DNA of 64,000 nucleotides. It comes from Chelonoidis abingdonii (Eukaryota > Chordata > Testudines > Testudinidae). The notes under the pieces were generated by a model. The model was not told where the DNA came from, did no database searches, and worked only from the letters and a program-made list of their open reading frames with translations. The stretch spans positions 15,675,559-15,739,558 of the forward strand of contig NC_133770.1 of NCBI RefSeq assembly GCF_003597395.2, in the 5' to 3' direction. Shown here piece after piece: positions 45,151-57,524 of this stretch; position 1 is the stretch's first letter, and each line of letters begins with the position of its first letter. The position numbers and the translations under genes were made by a program.

Positions 45151-48134
45151 TTCTGTGTACACTCAGAAAAGGCCCCATTCATTTGATGAGAAACCAAATA
45201 GGAGCAGATAACAGGTAGTAACAGAGATGCCTAGTAGGCGGGTACTTAAACTGCATCAGCCCATAATTACGAAACACAAAATCTAAAGTTTCCCTTTATA
45301 TTTCTCTTTGCAATAAGATTATTGTCACTGGAAATTAAATTCTTCATATAACCCTTTATTAAACGAGTAAGGTCAAGTCAGCTTCTTTGGAAGACCTTTT
45401 GAATTCCATTGTTCTTTCTCAGTCTTTTTTGGCTACATAGTGTGTGTCATTATTTCATGCATGACATTGCCCAAGATTTTCCAAAATAGGTGAAAGAACC
45501 TGTGCCAGCTCATCCATATGCCATCAGAAGCAAGCTCTTATTGTAAAGAATAGAATGTAAATAGAAGCTTATCCTTACTAGGATTAAAAGTGGGTCATGG
45601 CTAGGCTTCTTCATGCTTCCAAAATGTTTACAAAATGAAAGAATTTATTGTTGACTTCCAAAAAGAAGATGATGTAATATTGTGTACTAAAGGTGCATGA
45701 AATAGCAACGTCTTGCTAAGTGCTTAGTATCCTACTGTCCCAAATTTAGAGACCAGGTATATTTTACAATGCAAAATGATTCCATTTCCATTTTAGACAG
45801 TGACTATCAATTTTATATTAGGAAGTCAACAGTGCAGTGTCTAGCCAGAGCAGTCTTAAAGGAAAGTGAAAGACTCACTCTATGATATCCCTAATTAAAT
45901 AATTGATTCCTGTGTTAACTACAACATGGTGTTTGGTGTTGAGTAATTATGGTAACCAATAGTTTGAGATGTTTTAATATCTTGATATAAGAAGTGTACT
46001 TGGTAACAGTCAGTTATAGAGATTTGCTTTTTATTTGCTTTTTATTCATGGAAAAACTGAGCAAGTATCTTGAGTGTTGGAAGCAGTTGTATATTTGGTT
46101 TCTGCTTCACAGATAAAATTCAGTGTTTGTACAGGATGTGTACTAGTGTCTGGGGACTCCTCATTAAGGAATCGGAACAAGATTTCCACAAGCTGATATG
46201 GCTTAATGGAGTGCAGCACTTGTGCCTTAAACACAAGAGAGACAAGGTGGGTGAGGTATATTTAGTGGAGCCACTTTCTGTGGGTGGTAAGGAGAAAAAG
46301 AAAGAACAAGCTTCAAGCTTGTGCAAGAGAACTCTTCTTCATCGTCTTGGGAAACACCACTGTTGTCCTGCTGCAAAACACAGGTGGAACAGAATGTTAC
46401 AAAGTAGGTTAACATATTTTCAGGGACCATTCCCTGTTAACACCACTCCAATGGTAGAGAGGGTGGGTGGAGTAGGGCGGCGTCAGGCAGGAGGAATGGG
46501 GAAAGGCATCTGGGTTGTTAGGGCATTGTTAGTAGAGTTCAGATTGTGTTAGTAACTTCTTCTCTCTGCACCCTGAGTGATTCCACCTAAGGGCCCTCAT
46601 TTCGTATTGTGTATCCATGCTAGCATAGCATCAGCCCACTACACCATGACTTGGGGCTACGCAGTCACTTCTAAGACCTCCAGAGTTCCCTTTTTAAATT
46701 AAATACATCATTTTTTCTGTCATTGTATGGTAACTCGGAGGGCGATTGGATTTATACAAGAGCTGCTGTGGTGTTTTTGATGACATAACACAAACATCAA
46801 TATTGGTCCATAACATCCCTATAATAACTGCCTTGCAGAAATAGGCTTTAACACACACTTAGCTCGACCAATTTGCCATTCTAATTGTCTCATTTTGCCA
46901 TTCTAGATAGCTGCTTGGCTGGCCTAAATAACACTATTAGAAGTTCTAATTGTACTGGTGAATTATGGTCTCTTTTTGTGTCTGTTGAGCACCCTTTGGA
47001 GACATGGTGTGGAATTTCATCATGGCTGCAGATATGGAAATGATTATATTTGCCCACCACCAGTATCTGTCTCTCTCTTCTAATACCTTTCTCTTCACAA
47101 ACTTACTCATACACTCATTACAACACACACACACGCACAAACACACACGTGCTAGTTACAGAAAGCAGTGAGGCCTGAGATTTTCAAAAGGGCAGTGATT
47201 TTGCATGCAGAGAAGTGCTTGTGCTGGAACTAGAGACTGGGAATTTCCTGTGGAAAGAATGGTCTCCTAAGGCCTTTGCAATATGCAAATTCAGCTGATG
47301 GTGAGAAAGTGCACCCTGTCTGATGATTGGAGTATTTCATTTCACATTGAGCGCTTAGAGTCATCTTGGAGAAAACAAACTCATTCCTAGAAAGAGTGTG
47401 CCTGAGGTGTTTCACCTTCCACTGACTGCCACAACACCTGAGGGGTTTTTACTGCTAAGAAAGCAGGGAACTCTTTCCAGGTAATTATGACAAAAAAACT
47501 ATAGTGCTCTGGCCTCCTGCTTCCATTTACAGTGACTTCCTGGCGAGGTCTAGCCAGGACGTGGGCAAAGGTTTTGTATAGTTCCCTGTGGTGTTTAGAT
47601 AGATTTGTTTGAAGGACCATGCTGTGAGCCCCTAACTCGAAGCAGCATCCCATGTTACCCTCCAGAAGACAGCACCTGGACCCCATCACTAAATGGAACA
47701 ACAGTCGATTCCAGTTGGGATATATGAAGCTGTGAGTGAATATTTCTCTTCCGAGGATATATCCATCAGTGCCTCCCTCCCCCAACATCACAACCGCTGA
47801 GCTGCTGGCCTCTCGCTGCCTCCGCAGTGAATGAAGGGCGTGGTGTGTGTGTCGTGTACAAGTGTGTGTGTGATGGTGACGTGCACACATGCCCCTGCGC
47901 CCTACCTCACCCCCTGCTGGTTTGGTACTGTCCTCCGGGTGGCAGGCCAGAGCAAGCCCCACATTCCTGACCCCTGCTGCCGAGGAAATCAGAAGTTTAT
48001 CCTATTTTATCACCCCAGCTCTGAATTCTATGGTGATGGAGCCATTAATGAACAGGGTAGACTGGCATAGCTCAGAGACTACCCTGTACAGAAAGGACTG
48101 TCACACACTCAGTCTCTTTTGGTCACCGATCTTT

Positions 48135-48420
48135 CAGGGCAGGATTTTGCCCCCCAAGTACGGCAGGCAGCTGCCTGTGGAGGGTCCGCTGGCCCCGGTC
48201 ACGGTTTGGCGGACCTCCTTGCAGGCCGCGGGACCAATCAGCACCCTATGCAGCACGAGCCGCGGCAGGTCCGAAGCTTGTGGGACACCAGCAACCTCCG
48301 CAGGCGCAAGCCGCGGAAGCAGCATGCCTGCTAGCCCTCACAGCGCCGGCAGAGCCACCCCCGTGGCCTGCACCCCAAGCACGCACTTGGTGTGCCTGGG
48401 CCTGGAGCGCCCCTGTGATC
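48135..48420. mobile_element. GC-rich non-autonomous repeat
   Basis: CAGGATTTTGCCCCCCAAGTA, then GTGGAGGGTCCGCTGG, then GCGGACCTCCTTGCAGG, then GCACCCCAAGCACGCACTTG. GC-rich against AT-rich flanks, with internal inverted words (GGTCCGC / GCGGACC). It resembles a common turtle repeat with CCCCAAGCACG(C) ends. No protein similarity; class unknown. It directly precedes the old DIRS fragment. Confidence 0.4.
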
Positions 48421-48489
48421 GTTCTCTTCAGTCCATGCTTTCAGTGATAATTAGCAAACCATCAAACACTTGTGGCCAAATACCATTAT

Positions 48490-49870
48490 CTGAACTATAA
48501 CAAATTAATTCCTTAATTGAGCACCTGCCAGAGGAACATCATGACCAATTTAAAGCGGTTATACAAGAGGCCCAGCTTCTGGCAAGAACATCGCTCTAGA
48601 CCTCTTTGGATGCTGCAGATACATCGGCTTGATCGATATTCACTACAATGGTCATAAGGAGAGCATCTTGGCTGCAGCTGTTGTACTTCCCAAGAGAAGT
48701 TCAAAGCACCATCAAAGACCTGCCTTTTGATGAGTGCAAGCTCTCTGCAGACTCAACAGATACGTCCCTCCACACATTAAAAGACTTGAGAGGCACACTG
48801 CAATCCTTAGGGATTTATACTGCTTTAAATAAGAGATTTAGTAGGTCTCAGATGGCACAAAGAGCATGCCTAGCCCTGTATTCAACTTACTGTAGACCAT
48901 CTAAGCCCCCATGCAAGAGGCCAAGCTACTCTGTAAAGAAATCACCTTCAGCTGCAACCATATCTTCCCGGCCCTCCCTGTCCTCCTAGCGACAGTTTTG
49001 ATGTATTGGGTCAGAGTCTCAACCACCCAATCAACATGATTTTAAAGCTGTAACATAATATGCTCCCCCCTCCTTTTGGACGATGCCTCTCCTGCTTTCA
49101 GGCAACATGGGAGAATATAGCATCAGACAATTGGTTTTGTAAGCCATAACATTTGGATACATTCTCCATTTCAAATCTATCCTTCCTACACGTTCCCTCT
49201 CTCCATCCCTCTTCAGGGACCCTTTTCATGATCAATTGCTGTTGCAGGAGGTTACCTCACTTTGATGTTTAGGGACAATAGAACCAATTCTTGTATAGCA
49301 CAGGGAAAGGGATTCTGTTCAAAGTAGTTCCTGCTTCCCTGGAAGAATAGAGGATGCTGACCAATTTTAGACCTCAAGTCTCTTAACAGATGTGCAAAAC
49401 AGCTGAAATTCAAGATGGTGACTCTTTCAGCAGTAATTCTCTTATTAGAATTAGGAGACTGATTTGCGACTCTCAGTCTACGAGATGCATACTTTTATAT
49501 TGCTAGTCACCCTTTACACAAAAAGTTTCTTCAATTTCTAATCAACAACAAGCACTACAAATACGGAGTGTTTCCTTTCGGCCTATGTTCTGTCCCCAGA
49601 GTATTCTCAAGGGTTCTGGCAGTAGCTGCTGCCCACTTATATTGTTTGAGGATAGTAGTTTTCCCACATTTGGATGATTGGCTGATCAGGGCGGATCATA
49701 TGAGGAAGTGTTGGTGGCAGTAAAGATGATGTGGTCTCTGTTTGGCAGCCTGGGCCTCCAAATAAAACTCAGCAAATCCATTTTGACTCCCACACAACAT
49801 CTAGACTTCATAGAAGCTTCCCTGGATGCAGTGAGAGATAGAGCGATACCTCCTTCCTAGCAGATTTTTC
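48490..49870 (+). pseudogene. Old DIRS-like fragment: gag C-terminus and RT
   Basis: 48515-48990 encodes, through several stops, a homologue of the C-terminal gag of the DIRS element at 6971-14199: RRASWLQLLYFPREVQSTIKDL parallels RRISWLQVSGLPPELQHVIQDL, and LHTLKDLRGTLQSLGIYT parallels LQSLKDNRVIMRSLGMHM. From 49440 an RT follows in shifting frames: LRDAYFYIASHPLHKKFL, then YGVFPFG, then FPHLDDWLI (catalytic Asp pair at 49673-49678), then TPTQHLDFIEASLD. The recombinase and terminal repeats are absent. Divergence indicates a different and older DIRS lineage than the first-intron copy. Confidence 0.8.
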
Positions 49871-49874
49871 ACAG

Positions 49875-51670
49875 TAACAGATCTGATTTTGAGGATTCAG
49901 GGCAGTCCTGGTTTGTGGTATCTGAGTACCTGACTGTAGATGAGATTTTTTGGTGTGTCTGGAGTGTTTACTGCATCTGTGAAAGTAAGTGCAGTGATCT
50001 GTGGGTTTCTCGTGTATAGTTGTCTGTCCAGAACAGTTGATGCTGGTACGGGTGTGTTCTACAGAGAGGTTGGTGGATAGGTGGTGGTTGTTGAAGTTGT
50101 GGTGGAAATCTGTGAAGGAGCTTAGGTAATAAGAACATAAGAACAGCTATACTGGGTCAGACCAAAGGTCCATCTAGCCCAGTATCCTATCTGCTGACAG
50201 TGGCCAATGCCAGGTGCCCCAGAGGGAGTGAACCTAACAGGTAATGATCAAGTGATCTCTCTCCTGCCATCCATCTCCACCTTCTGACAAAGGGAGTCTA
50301 GGAAAACCATTCCTTACCCCATCCTGGCTAATAGGCATTAATGGACTGAACCTCCATGAATTTATCCAGTTCTCTTTTAAACGCTGTCCAGAGGATGAAA
50401 ATATCAGTATATCTCAGATACATCATTGGTTTCATGCTACATTTTTCCAGAAATTCTTCCTTAAGGTGGACCATGAAGAGGCTGGCATACTGTGGAGCCA
50501 TCCTGGTATCCATGGCTATTTGGAAAAAGTGTTTGTTGTTGAATGTACACTTGTTATGGGTGAGGATGTTTGGCAGTGTGGTCGGAGTGGATATCTGAAG
50601 GCTGTGCTTTGGCTTGTAGATATTTGAGGCAGAGAGCAATGCTGGTATATACGGAGGTGACATTCATGGAAGGATGGTGTTCTAAGGGAGGTTGTTAATG
50701 TTGCAGAGTTTCTGGATTAAGTCTGTCATGTCCTGGAAGAACCTTGCCTTTGTGTGGTATGTGGTTTGAGGATAGTTTCTGTAGGTACTGATATTCCTTC
50801 AGTAAGAGTGCCACGGCCAGATATGATGGTCTGCCTAGGTTCCTGTTGTTTGTGTATCTTGCAAAGAATGTGGAAGGCCGGTGGGATGGGTTTGTGGGGG
50901 TTGAAGTTATAGAGCTTCTCTTGGAGTTGTTCGGGAAGGATTGGATGATATCCTTAAATTCTTGGGTGAACCATGGTGTGGGGTTTCCTTTGAGTTCTCC
51001 ATAGTAGGTGGTTCTGGAGAATATTGGTTGACCTTGTTAACATAGTCATCATGGTTGAGAACTACGATGCCACCCTCTTGATCTGATGGGTTGATCACTA
51101 TCTGGTGGTTGGATTTCAGGGACTATATCTGTCTGCTCAGTGGTGGAGAGATTGTGATGGGATGTTGTTGAGAATTTCACAGTCAATTTTTTTTCCTGAA
51201 GTATTCAATGTAATGATCAAGTGTGTGGGTTCATCCAATGTGGGGTGTCCAGACAGATGATTCTTTTTTCTTATTATCATCGCTGAGGATCTGGTATTTC
51301 TGGGTGGTAGCAAAAGAAGTCTTCTCATTTTCCACATGTTGTTGTAGTATCAAGTTCTGTGCTGGGGCAGAAGTTCATTCTTTTTGGCGATACAGATAAT
51401 TCAGCTGCAGTAGTGGTAGTCTTGATAATTGAGGATGTTGAGTTGTTGTACACATCCATTTGGTGGCTCCTGAAACTATGGTTTCTTCATGGAGATGATG
51501 ATCTGTGCTTGTGGAGGCGTTGTGGTTGGTTCTACTTTTTGTTTTTGTATTGATGGCTTTCATCAATTTATATATATAATATTGTTTTGGGTTTCTTGCA
51601 TGATAACTTTCAGATCTCTGAGTCCTACGCATGTCTATCACATCATCATATCACATAAATGTCTCGATCA
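49875..51670 (-). pseudogene. Penelope-like element, N-terminal to RT region, with nested CR1
   Basis: Read on the minus strand from high to low coordinates: INPSDQEGGIVVLNHDDYVN (51100-51035), like the PLE block KPADKGGAVVLMDRDDY; FHILCKIHKQQEPRQTIISG (like YFLPKIHKPNNPGRPIVSG, about 50870-50815); MAPQYASLFMVHLKEEFL; and MYLRYTDIFILW at the catalytic site (about 50390-50420, YTDI where YxDD is expected). After the CR1 insertion comes EKPTDHCTYFH, then CSKHSRHTKKS (about 50010-49950), the equivalent of the KPTDR-TYLHASS block of PLEs. Frames are broken repeatedly. PLEs encode a telomerase-like RT fused to a GIY-YIG nuclease; the nuclease part is not on this strand here. Confidence 0.75.
50131..50388 (-). 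mobile_element. CR1 3' end nested in the PLE
   Basis: Starts AAGAACATAAGAACAGCTAT, then ACTGGGTCAGACCAAAGGTC, CATCTAGCCCAGTATCCTAT and GACAGTGGCCAATGCCAGGT. Ends near CTCCATGAATTTATCCAGTTC. PLE sequence flanks both sides in the same orientation, so the CR1 came later. Confidence 0.85.
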
Positions 51671-51674
51671 TTAA

Positions 51675-51990
51675 TGAATGAAACCAGACAATCGCTATGC
51701 TCTTAAATGAACTCACAGAGGAAAAGATAGCAGACAAAAACACCATATAACTGGTGGACGAACACTTCACAAACAATCATTCCATATGTGACTTCTCTAG
51801 TCCTTTGTCCTCAGGAAACTGGCACAACACCATCAAAAGGAGAGCCTGGGAGCTTAATTCATAACTTTGCTAACCACTAAATTCATGGTCTTTAATAAAA
51901 ACAATAGATTATGGCTTATTACAAAAATCTGTAACTCCCTACTCCCCTTTCTGTCCTATGACTGCAGAGGTATTAAACTGGCCACTTCAC
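51675..51990 (+). pseudogene. PLE C-terminal fragment, opposite orientation
   Basis: On the plus strand: DRYALLNELTEEKIADKNT, VDEHFTNNHSICDFSS and KRRAWELNS, matching by eye the region after the GIY-YIG core of Neptune-type PLEs (GxHFxxxNHSxxDL, then RRxWExKFI). It starts almost where the minus-strand PLE segment ends. Confidence 0.6.
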
Positions 51991-52584
51991 TTGAAAGGTC
52001 TCTTACATATAAGTTACTACTTATGCTAACAACCTCTTCCCACCTTATATTTAACTGTGAAAGGGTACTTTCCTACTTGCAAAGAGTCTGTGTAGTTCAA
52101 AACGTATCCCCCACCACAGAAGCTGGTCCAGTAAGCATTACATCACCTTGTCTCCCATATATTTCTCACGCATCATACAAGGATGTAGTGAAGGGTAATT
52201 AATGGGTCTGATTCATCACTCTGTTACTCCAACAAAGTTACACCAGTGTAAAATGGGAGAAATGGCAGTGGTGACTCAGGACCCATTAATGTCATTTCAC
52301 TATTGTCCCATGTGACAAGGGAGAGAGAGATGGGGCAATTCTACCTGCAGCGAAAACACAGACACATCTGGGGGAGCACAGCTGTTTGGTTAACTTCACT
52401 CATATACCTTACACAACTTATAGAGGACAAGTGATGCGCATACATAAAAGAGGTGAAAAAGAAAAAAGGTGGACAGGGGGTGTTGGGCGTTTGGTGGTGT
52501 GCGCCCTGGGTGTGGTGGTTGGTTCGAAGAATGTTGCATCTGGCTCAAAACTGCAGGGAAAAGTAATATAATTCTTGACTATAA

Positions 52585-52820
52585 CAGGTTCAAAAAAACT
52601 AGATAAGTTCATGGAGGATAGGTCCATCAATGGCTATTAGCCAGTATGGGCAGGGATGGTGTCCCTAGCTTCTGTTTGCCAGAAGTTGGGAGTGGGATCA
52701 CTTGATGATTACCTGTTACGTTCATTCTCTCTGGGGCACCCGCATTGACCATCGTCGGAAGACAGGATACTGGCCTAGATGGACCTTTGGTCTGACCCAA
52801 TATGGCCATTCTTATGAGAT
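52585..52820 (+). mobile_element. CR1 LINE 3' end, sense
   Basis: AGGTTCAAAAAAACTAGATAAG, then GTTCATGGAGGATAGGTCC, ATCAATGGCTATTAGCCAG, CTGTTTGCCAGAAGTTGGG and GGCCTAGATGGACCTTTGG. Less diverged than the copy at 18258-18942. Confidence 0.88.
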
Positions 52821-54979
52821 GCAACCTGCATCTCAGCTATAGGATACAACCCTTACAAATAATGCCATGGGATCTTTAATGGACCAAGTGATCAGAATCT
52901 TAATTTTACCCTCATCCCAAAGACAGCATCTCCAGCAGTGCAATGCCCGCTAGCACCATTCTAGTTTATTGATTCAGAACTGATTTACAAGATAAAATTA
53001 AAATTCTTTCAACTTCTTAGCTATCAAGGTAGAAGAATTGGACCTTATTCTACTCTCTCTCTCTAGTGTAAACCATAATAACTCTACTGAAACCATTGGC
53101 GTTACACCAGTTTTACATCAGCATATGACACAGAAACAGGCCCATTATATTTACCCAGTCTTTTCTCTGTGGCTAAAATATCATTTTTAATAGGATAACA
53201 AATTGCAGACCAGATCCTCTATGGAGCTATTCTGATTGATACTAGATGAGGTTCTAACTCACTGTTTTCATTATATTTCAGTTTGTTAAAATTAACAAAT
53301 CAATAGACAGGGACATTGTTTTACAAATGTAACAATGAGGAGTTGATGAGAGGAAGTTCCTACCAAATGTCCAGCATCACTGTGATTCATCAACATCAGC
53401 ACCCAGGTGCCTTATGAATGTCTCCCATCCAAGTGTCAACCCATTTTGTAATGTCAAGCACAGTCACCTACAGACATGGTGCACAGGCCAAGAAAACCAT
53501 ATCCAAATTGGCACTTATTTTCATGGCTACATTTTTAAATAATTGGTGACAAACTGTAATCAAGGGCTCTTCCTTCTCCATCTTGTATTCTCATTCTGTT
53601 GGAGTGTGCCGTGAGTCCATAATGCTGAATTTGTGATATCACGATCATTTCAACAGCAAGAGACTGAGATGTCACAAGCCTTGGATTATGACTTCGCTGC
53701 AGGATAAAGGAGAAACTGGGCTGGGAGAGAATAAGCCTCTTATCCAAGCATGAATAGCTGAAATAATAGAAAAAGGAATATAGAAAATAACTGTGCATGT
53801 AAATTGCTTTTTGCAGAAGTGCTCTCTCTTTGTAAATTTTGCCCCGGGGTGAAAATGTACAAAAGGACTAGAAAATATACTTCCAATACAAGAAATAATC
53901 CTCCGATGGCAGAGAAAATGGACTAGATGACCTTTTATTATACTTTCCTGGCTCTAACTTAGAAAAGCCCCACTCGGAGTTGTTTGTTTGCAGCTTCTTA
54001 GATTTCACTGTTGTAAAAAATTAATTATTTCATGGCATTTAGTTTTCTAAAAATCATACAGATCTTAAAGCAGGAGATTGTAACTTTACAATCTGCCCTG
54101 AGTAAGGAGCAGCATGTAGCTACACTACACCAGGAGCAGACCAGACAACAAACCGTGACTAAAAGAGTCCTAATCCCTCTCCAGCTCCCATTTTGATCTG
54201 AGAGCATTTTACTCTGCTCGTGGAATGTTTTACTCCTCTGCACCTAACTGTCTACTCTAGCTAGCAGGTGGGTAGGAGGAGGGTGGTACTGCATCATTCC
54301 TGCCCCCTTCCCACAGAAGGGAATATCAAATGAGTAGACTTTGGTCTCCTGACCACAGCCAGAGTCACAATCTGAGCAGGTCAAGTATAGAGCCTTACTC
54401 CCACTTACTCACCTGCAGTTGAGTAAAGGCTTTGATAATCTAACCCCACATTTTTTCTTGTTTTGCAAGGCAAAATGATACAGGTAAAATCAAATTTAAC
54501 ACAGGCCAGACTTTTACCACACTCCCGCTAGGAAACCTGCTTACCTGTCTATCTGGAGATTCCTCTTGCATATGGTGGAATCCTCAGAGACCTCATAGCA
54601 GCTCTATGCTTTTGCTTCTATCCCCCACCCCTTGCAGGAGATGTGATTGCGGTAAATGAAAATCTGACTGTCTAGCTGCCAGAATGGTCCTATAGGTCTG
54701 TAAGCAGCCATGCATAAATTAGAGTTGCCTTTCCCCTGCTCTAACTTGTGTTCCCAGGTTTGATTACCTTAAAGGTAGCTTAAAGATACCTTTGGCACCA
54801 TCCCCTGTGTCCTGTCCATGGTATGATATTGCTACCCTTACTCCTGTGTTGCTGCTGGTGGTGGCTCTGTGTTCAGAGCTGGGAACCCAGCTCTGAAGGC
54901 AGTGCAGAAGTAAGCCTGGCAATACTACAACCCCCCTACAATAGCCTTGCAACCCCCTTTTGGGTCTGGACCCTCAATT

Positions 54980-55180
54980 TGAGAAAAGCTGACCTAGAAG
55001 ATAGAACACTGGACTGGCACTCAATTTCTGTTCCTGGGTCTCATACGGGGCAAGTGACTTCAACTCTTTGTTTCTCTGTTCCTCCATCTGTAAAATGGGG
55101 ATAATTGCCCTCTTTTGTGAAGTCCTTTAAGATCTACTGATGAAAAACACTATATACGGGCTAGCTAGCAATTATTTGGA
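54980..55180 (+). mobile_element. MIR-like SINE, sense
   Basis: GAACACTGGACTGGCACTCA, then GGCAAGTGACTTCAACTC, then CTCCATCTGTAAAATGGGGA and TTTAAGATCTACTGATGAAA. The CATCTGTAAAATGGGGATAA core is diagnostic of MIR and related ancient core SINEs. Confidence 0.7.
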
Positions 55181-56791
55181 TACATATTTAAGATCATATA
55201 TATCTCAGTTTTGGGTTCCTAGCTTGAGACACTGCAAAGGGAGCTCATTTTCAGAGCGTAGTGCCCAACACTTTCTGAAAATCAGGCCTCTCTGCACAAC
55301 GTAGCATAAGGTGAAATGATGGGAATAGGTAAATATGGAGTACTTATAAAGCAGTTCACTCTATTTAAACACTGAACAATACACTTCAGATACAATCTCT
55401 TCATAAAAGAGAGAGAGAGAATGATATCTGAGGCTTATTTTTTGTGAAAAGCATGAACTGTAAATAGGTCTTTGTGCAAAATGTCAGCTGCATTTCAGAG
55501 AGGTAAATGATATTGACTTGATAACCCATGATAAATAATACTAAAAATGAGATCTACTGTATGCAGCTGCAGGTGTGTTTGTATACATTTATGCAGCTAT
55601 GGAAAAGACCCAGAAAAGCAGTAATTAATAGACTAACAGCAAACTGAGTTTATTTCAACTAATGACAGCAGTAGTCAATCAGTAATAAATCATGATCATC
55701 CGCAATTTGTCATGTTCCATGCCAAAAGGGAAGTTGATACTGGACCTGATTCCTTACTGTGTTCCTTGTGTAGTCATTTATACATACAAAGTCGGGGTGA
55801 AGGGCTACTAAAATCAGAATGTTTTACATCCACTATGCATAGTGGATGCAATACAGCAGGAAATCAAGTCTCCAAGATTTAAAAAGCAGTAACTTGAGGA
55901 AGATTGATATTGATTTCACTTCATCCTTAGGATGCATCCAGCAGATCTTTGAGATTGTGCTGTTTAGAGATCCTCTTACCACAGTGATGGATAGCTCTGC
56001 CTTTGGCAACTGTGTCCTAGGACCTATATAATGACTCTTTTGGTAGCTTGCTCACCATTATATTTTCTGTTTCTATGTATGTGTCCAGATCAGTGTACAG
56101 CTGATATACAATACATCTAATTGCTTGGTTTTTAATTACCTGATAGACTACATCTCTTTGAATACCTCCAACCGAGCACGAGAGACAGAGAACTCTACCA
56201 TTTTAAATGTTGAGTAGGACAAAGGAGAGCCACACACAGTATTTGTCTTGCATTCTGTACTGAACATGAGTTTACAGAATCCAAAAGCTGACTAGCTACC
56301 AAACAATTAGCTTTAATTTCTAGTTTGTCGTTTGTTCAAACATGTCTTTTAGGTTTCAAGAAAGACAAATATAATTCTTAAAGGACATGGGGTATCTGCA
56401 TTAATTATAATCATTGTGATTACAGTAAGTACTTTATGAATTAATAATTATAGGACACTTCAGATAAAGTATTACCAGTGTAATTAAGGCCATGCTTGTT
56501 TGCAAAATTCCAGTCCACACATTTTGAGTAATTAAAAAGAGAAAGAGAAACTTCTACATATCTGAAAAGTTTTGTGCCAGCTTGAACACATTTTTGTATT
56601 ATTTAATGTATACTAATAAAAATCTCAATTAAAAGTTAATCGGAAAGGAGGAGCTAACTTGGTTTTTGTACAGACCCTAAACTGTGGCAGTGTGGAAGAA
56701 TAAACTTCCTTCACAAGAGTCCATTGCACTAGGAAAGGCATTGAAAACTGGCTATGCTGAAAACTCCACGTGAGTTCCAAGGCCCTAGCTG

Positions 56792-56911
56792 GGGTTGTCA
56801 ACCCTCCAGGATTGTCCTGGAGTCTCCAGGAATTAAAGATTAATCTTTAATTATATATTATGTCATGTGATGAAATCACCAGGGATTTGTCCAACCAGAG
56901 TTGGCAACCCT
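56792..56911. mobile_element. Palindromic MITE, copy 2 (inverted relative to copy 1)
   Basis: GGTTGTCAACCCTCCAGGAT, then AATTAAAGATTAATCTTTAAT, then ATGTCATGTGATGAAATCAC, then AGAGTTGGCAACCCT. It is the reverse complement of 35700-35820 with moderate divergence. Confidence 0.65.
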
Positions 56912-57145
56912 AACCCTAGCATATATTTCATTCATTGGTTGGTTGTTCAGGTAGAAATCAAGGGGATACCAGACTGTTTAACATTTTATTTTGGATAATT
57001 GTCTTTTAACTTTAAATTTAGTCACAGCAACTGTCGCAGTAGCAAAGCTAGCTGCATCTCTGCCTGTTTTCTGAGTGCATCCACTATAGGTGTTCAGCGT
57101 CTTGTCCTTACTTGTCTGTGGTGGATTCATGTGATTCTTCCACTC

Positions 57146-57426
57146 TTAGGCTATGTCTACACTATATCATTTACAGCAATGTAGCTGCACCGATGCAATT
57201 GTACTGCTATAGCGCTGCTAGTGAAGATGCTCTAAGCCAACTGGAAAGAGCTCCCTTGTTGGCTTAATGGGGTAGCTATGTTGGTGGGAGAAGCTCTCCT
57301 GCCTACGTGGCATTGTCCACACTGGCACGTAGGTCTGTATAACTTACGTCGCTTAGGGGTGTGGATTATTCACATTCCTGAGCAACATGTTATACCGAAG
57401 TAATTTGTAATGTAGACATAGCCTTA
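57146..57426. mobile_element. PIF/Harbinger-like MITE with TTA duplication
   Basis: A 275-bp element between direct TTA triplets at 57146-57148 and 57424-57426. The left terminus GGCTATGTCTACACT and the right terminus AATGTAGACATAGCC are inverted, 13 bases exact then one mismatch. Non-coding. The cleanest MITE in the window. Confidence 0.75.
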
Positions 57427-57524
57427 GGCCAGTGATCCAAGAATGCTGCCCCATGCTGAACCAGCCACTTATCACCCTGCAGGTACAATTGAGTTTTAGG
57501 CACCTCCTTTTTTCCCTTGGGGAA

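Noticed and set aside
46070..46552. Plus-strand open frame of 160 codons
   Set aside because: No recognisable domain, no splice or codon evidence, lies in plain intron sequence.
48119..48500. GC-rich exon of another gene or CpG-island promoter
   Set aside because: No splice-supported open frame; better explained as a non-autonomous repeat with inverted words.
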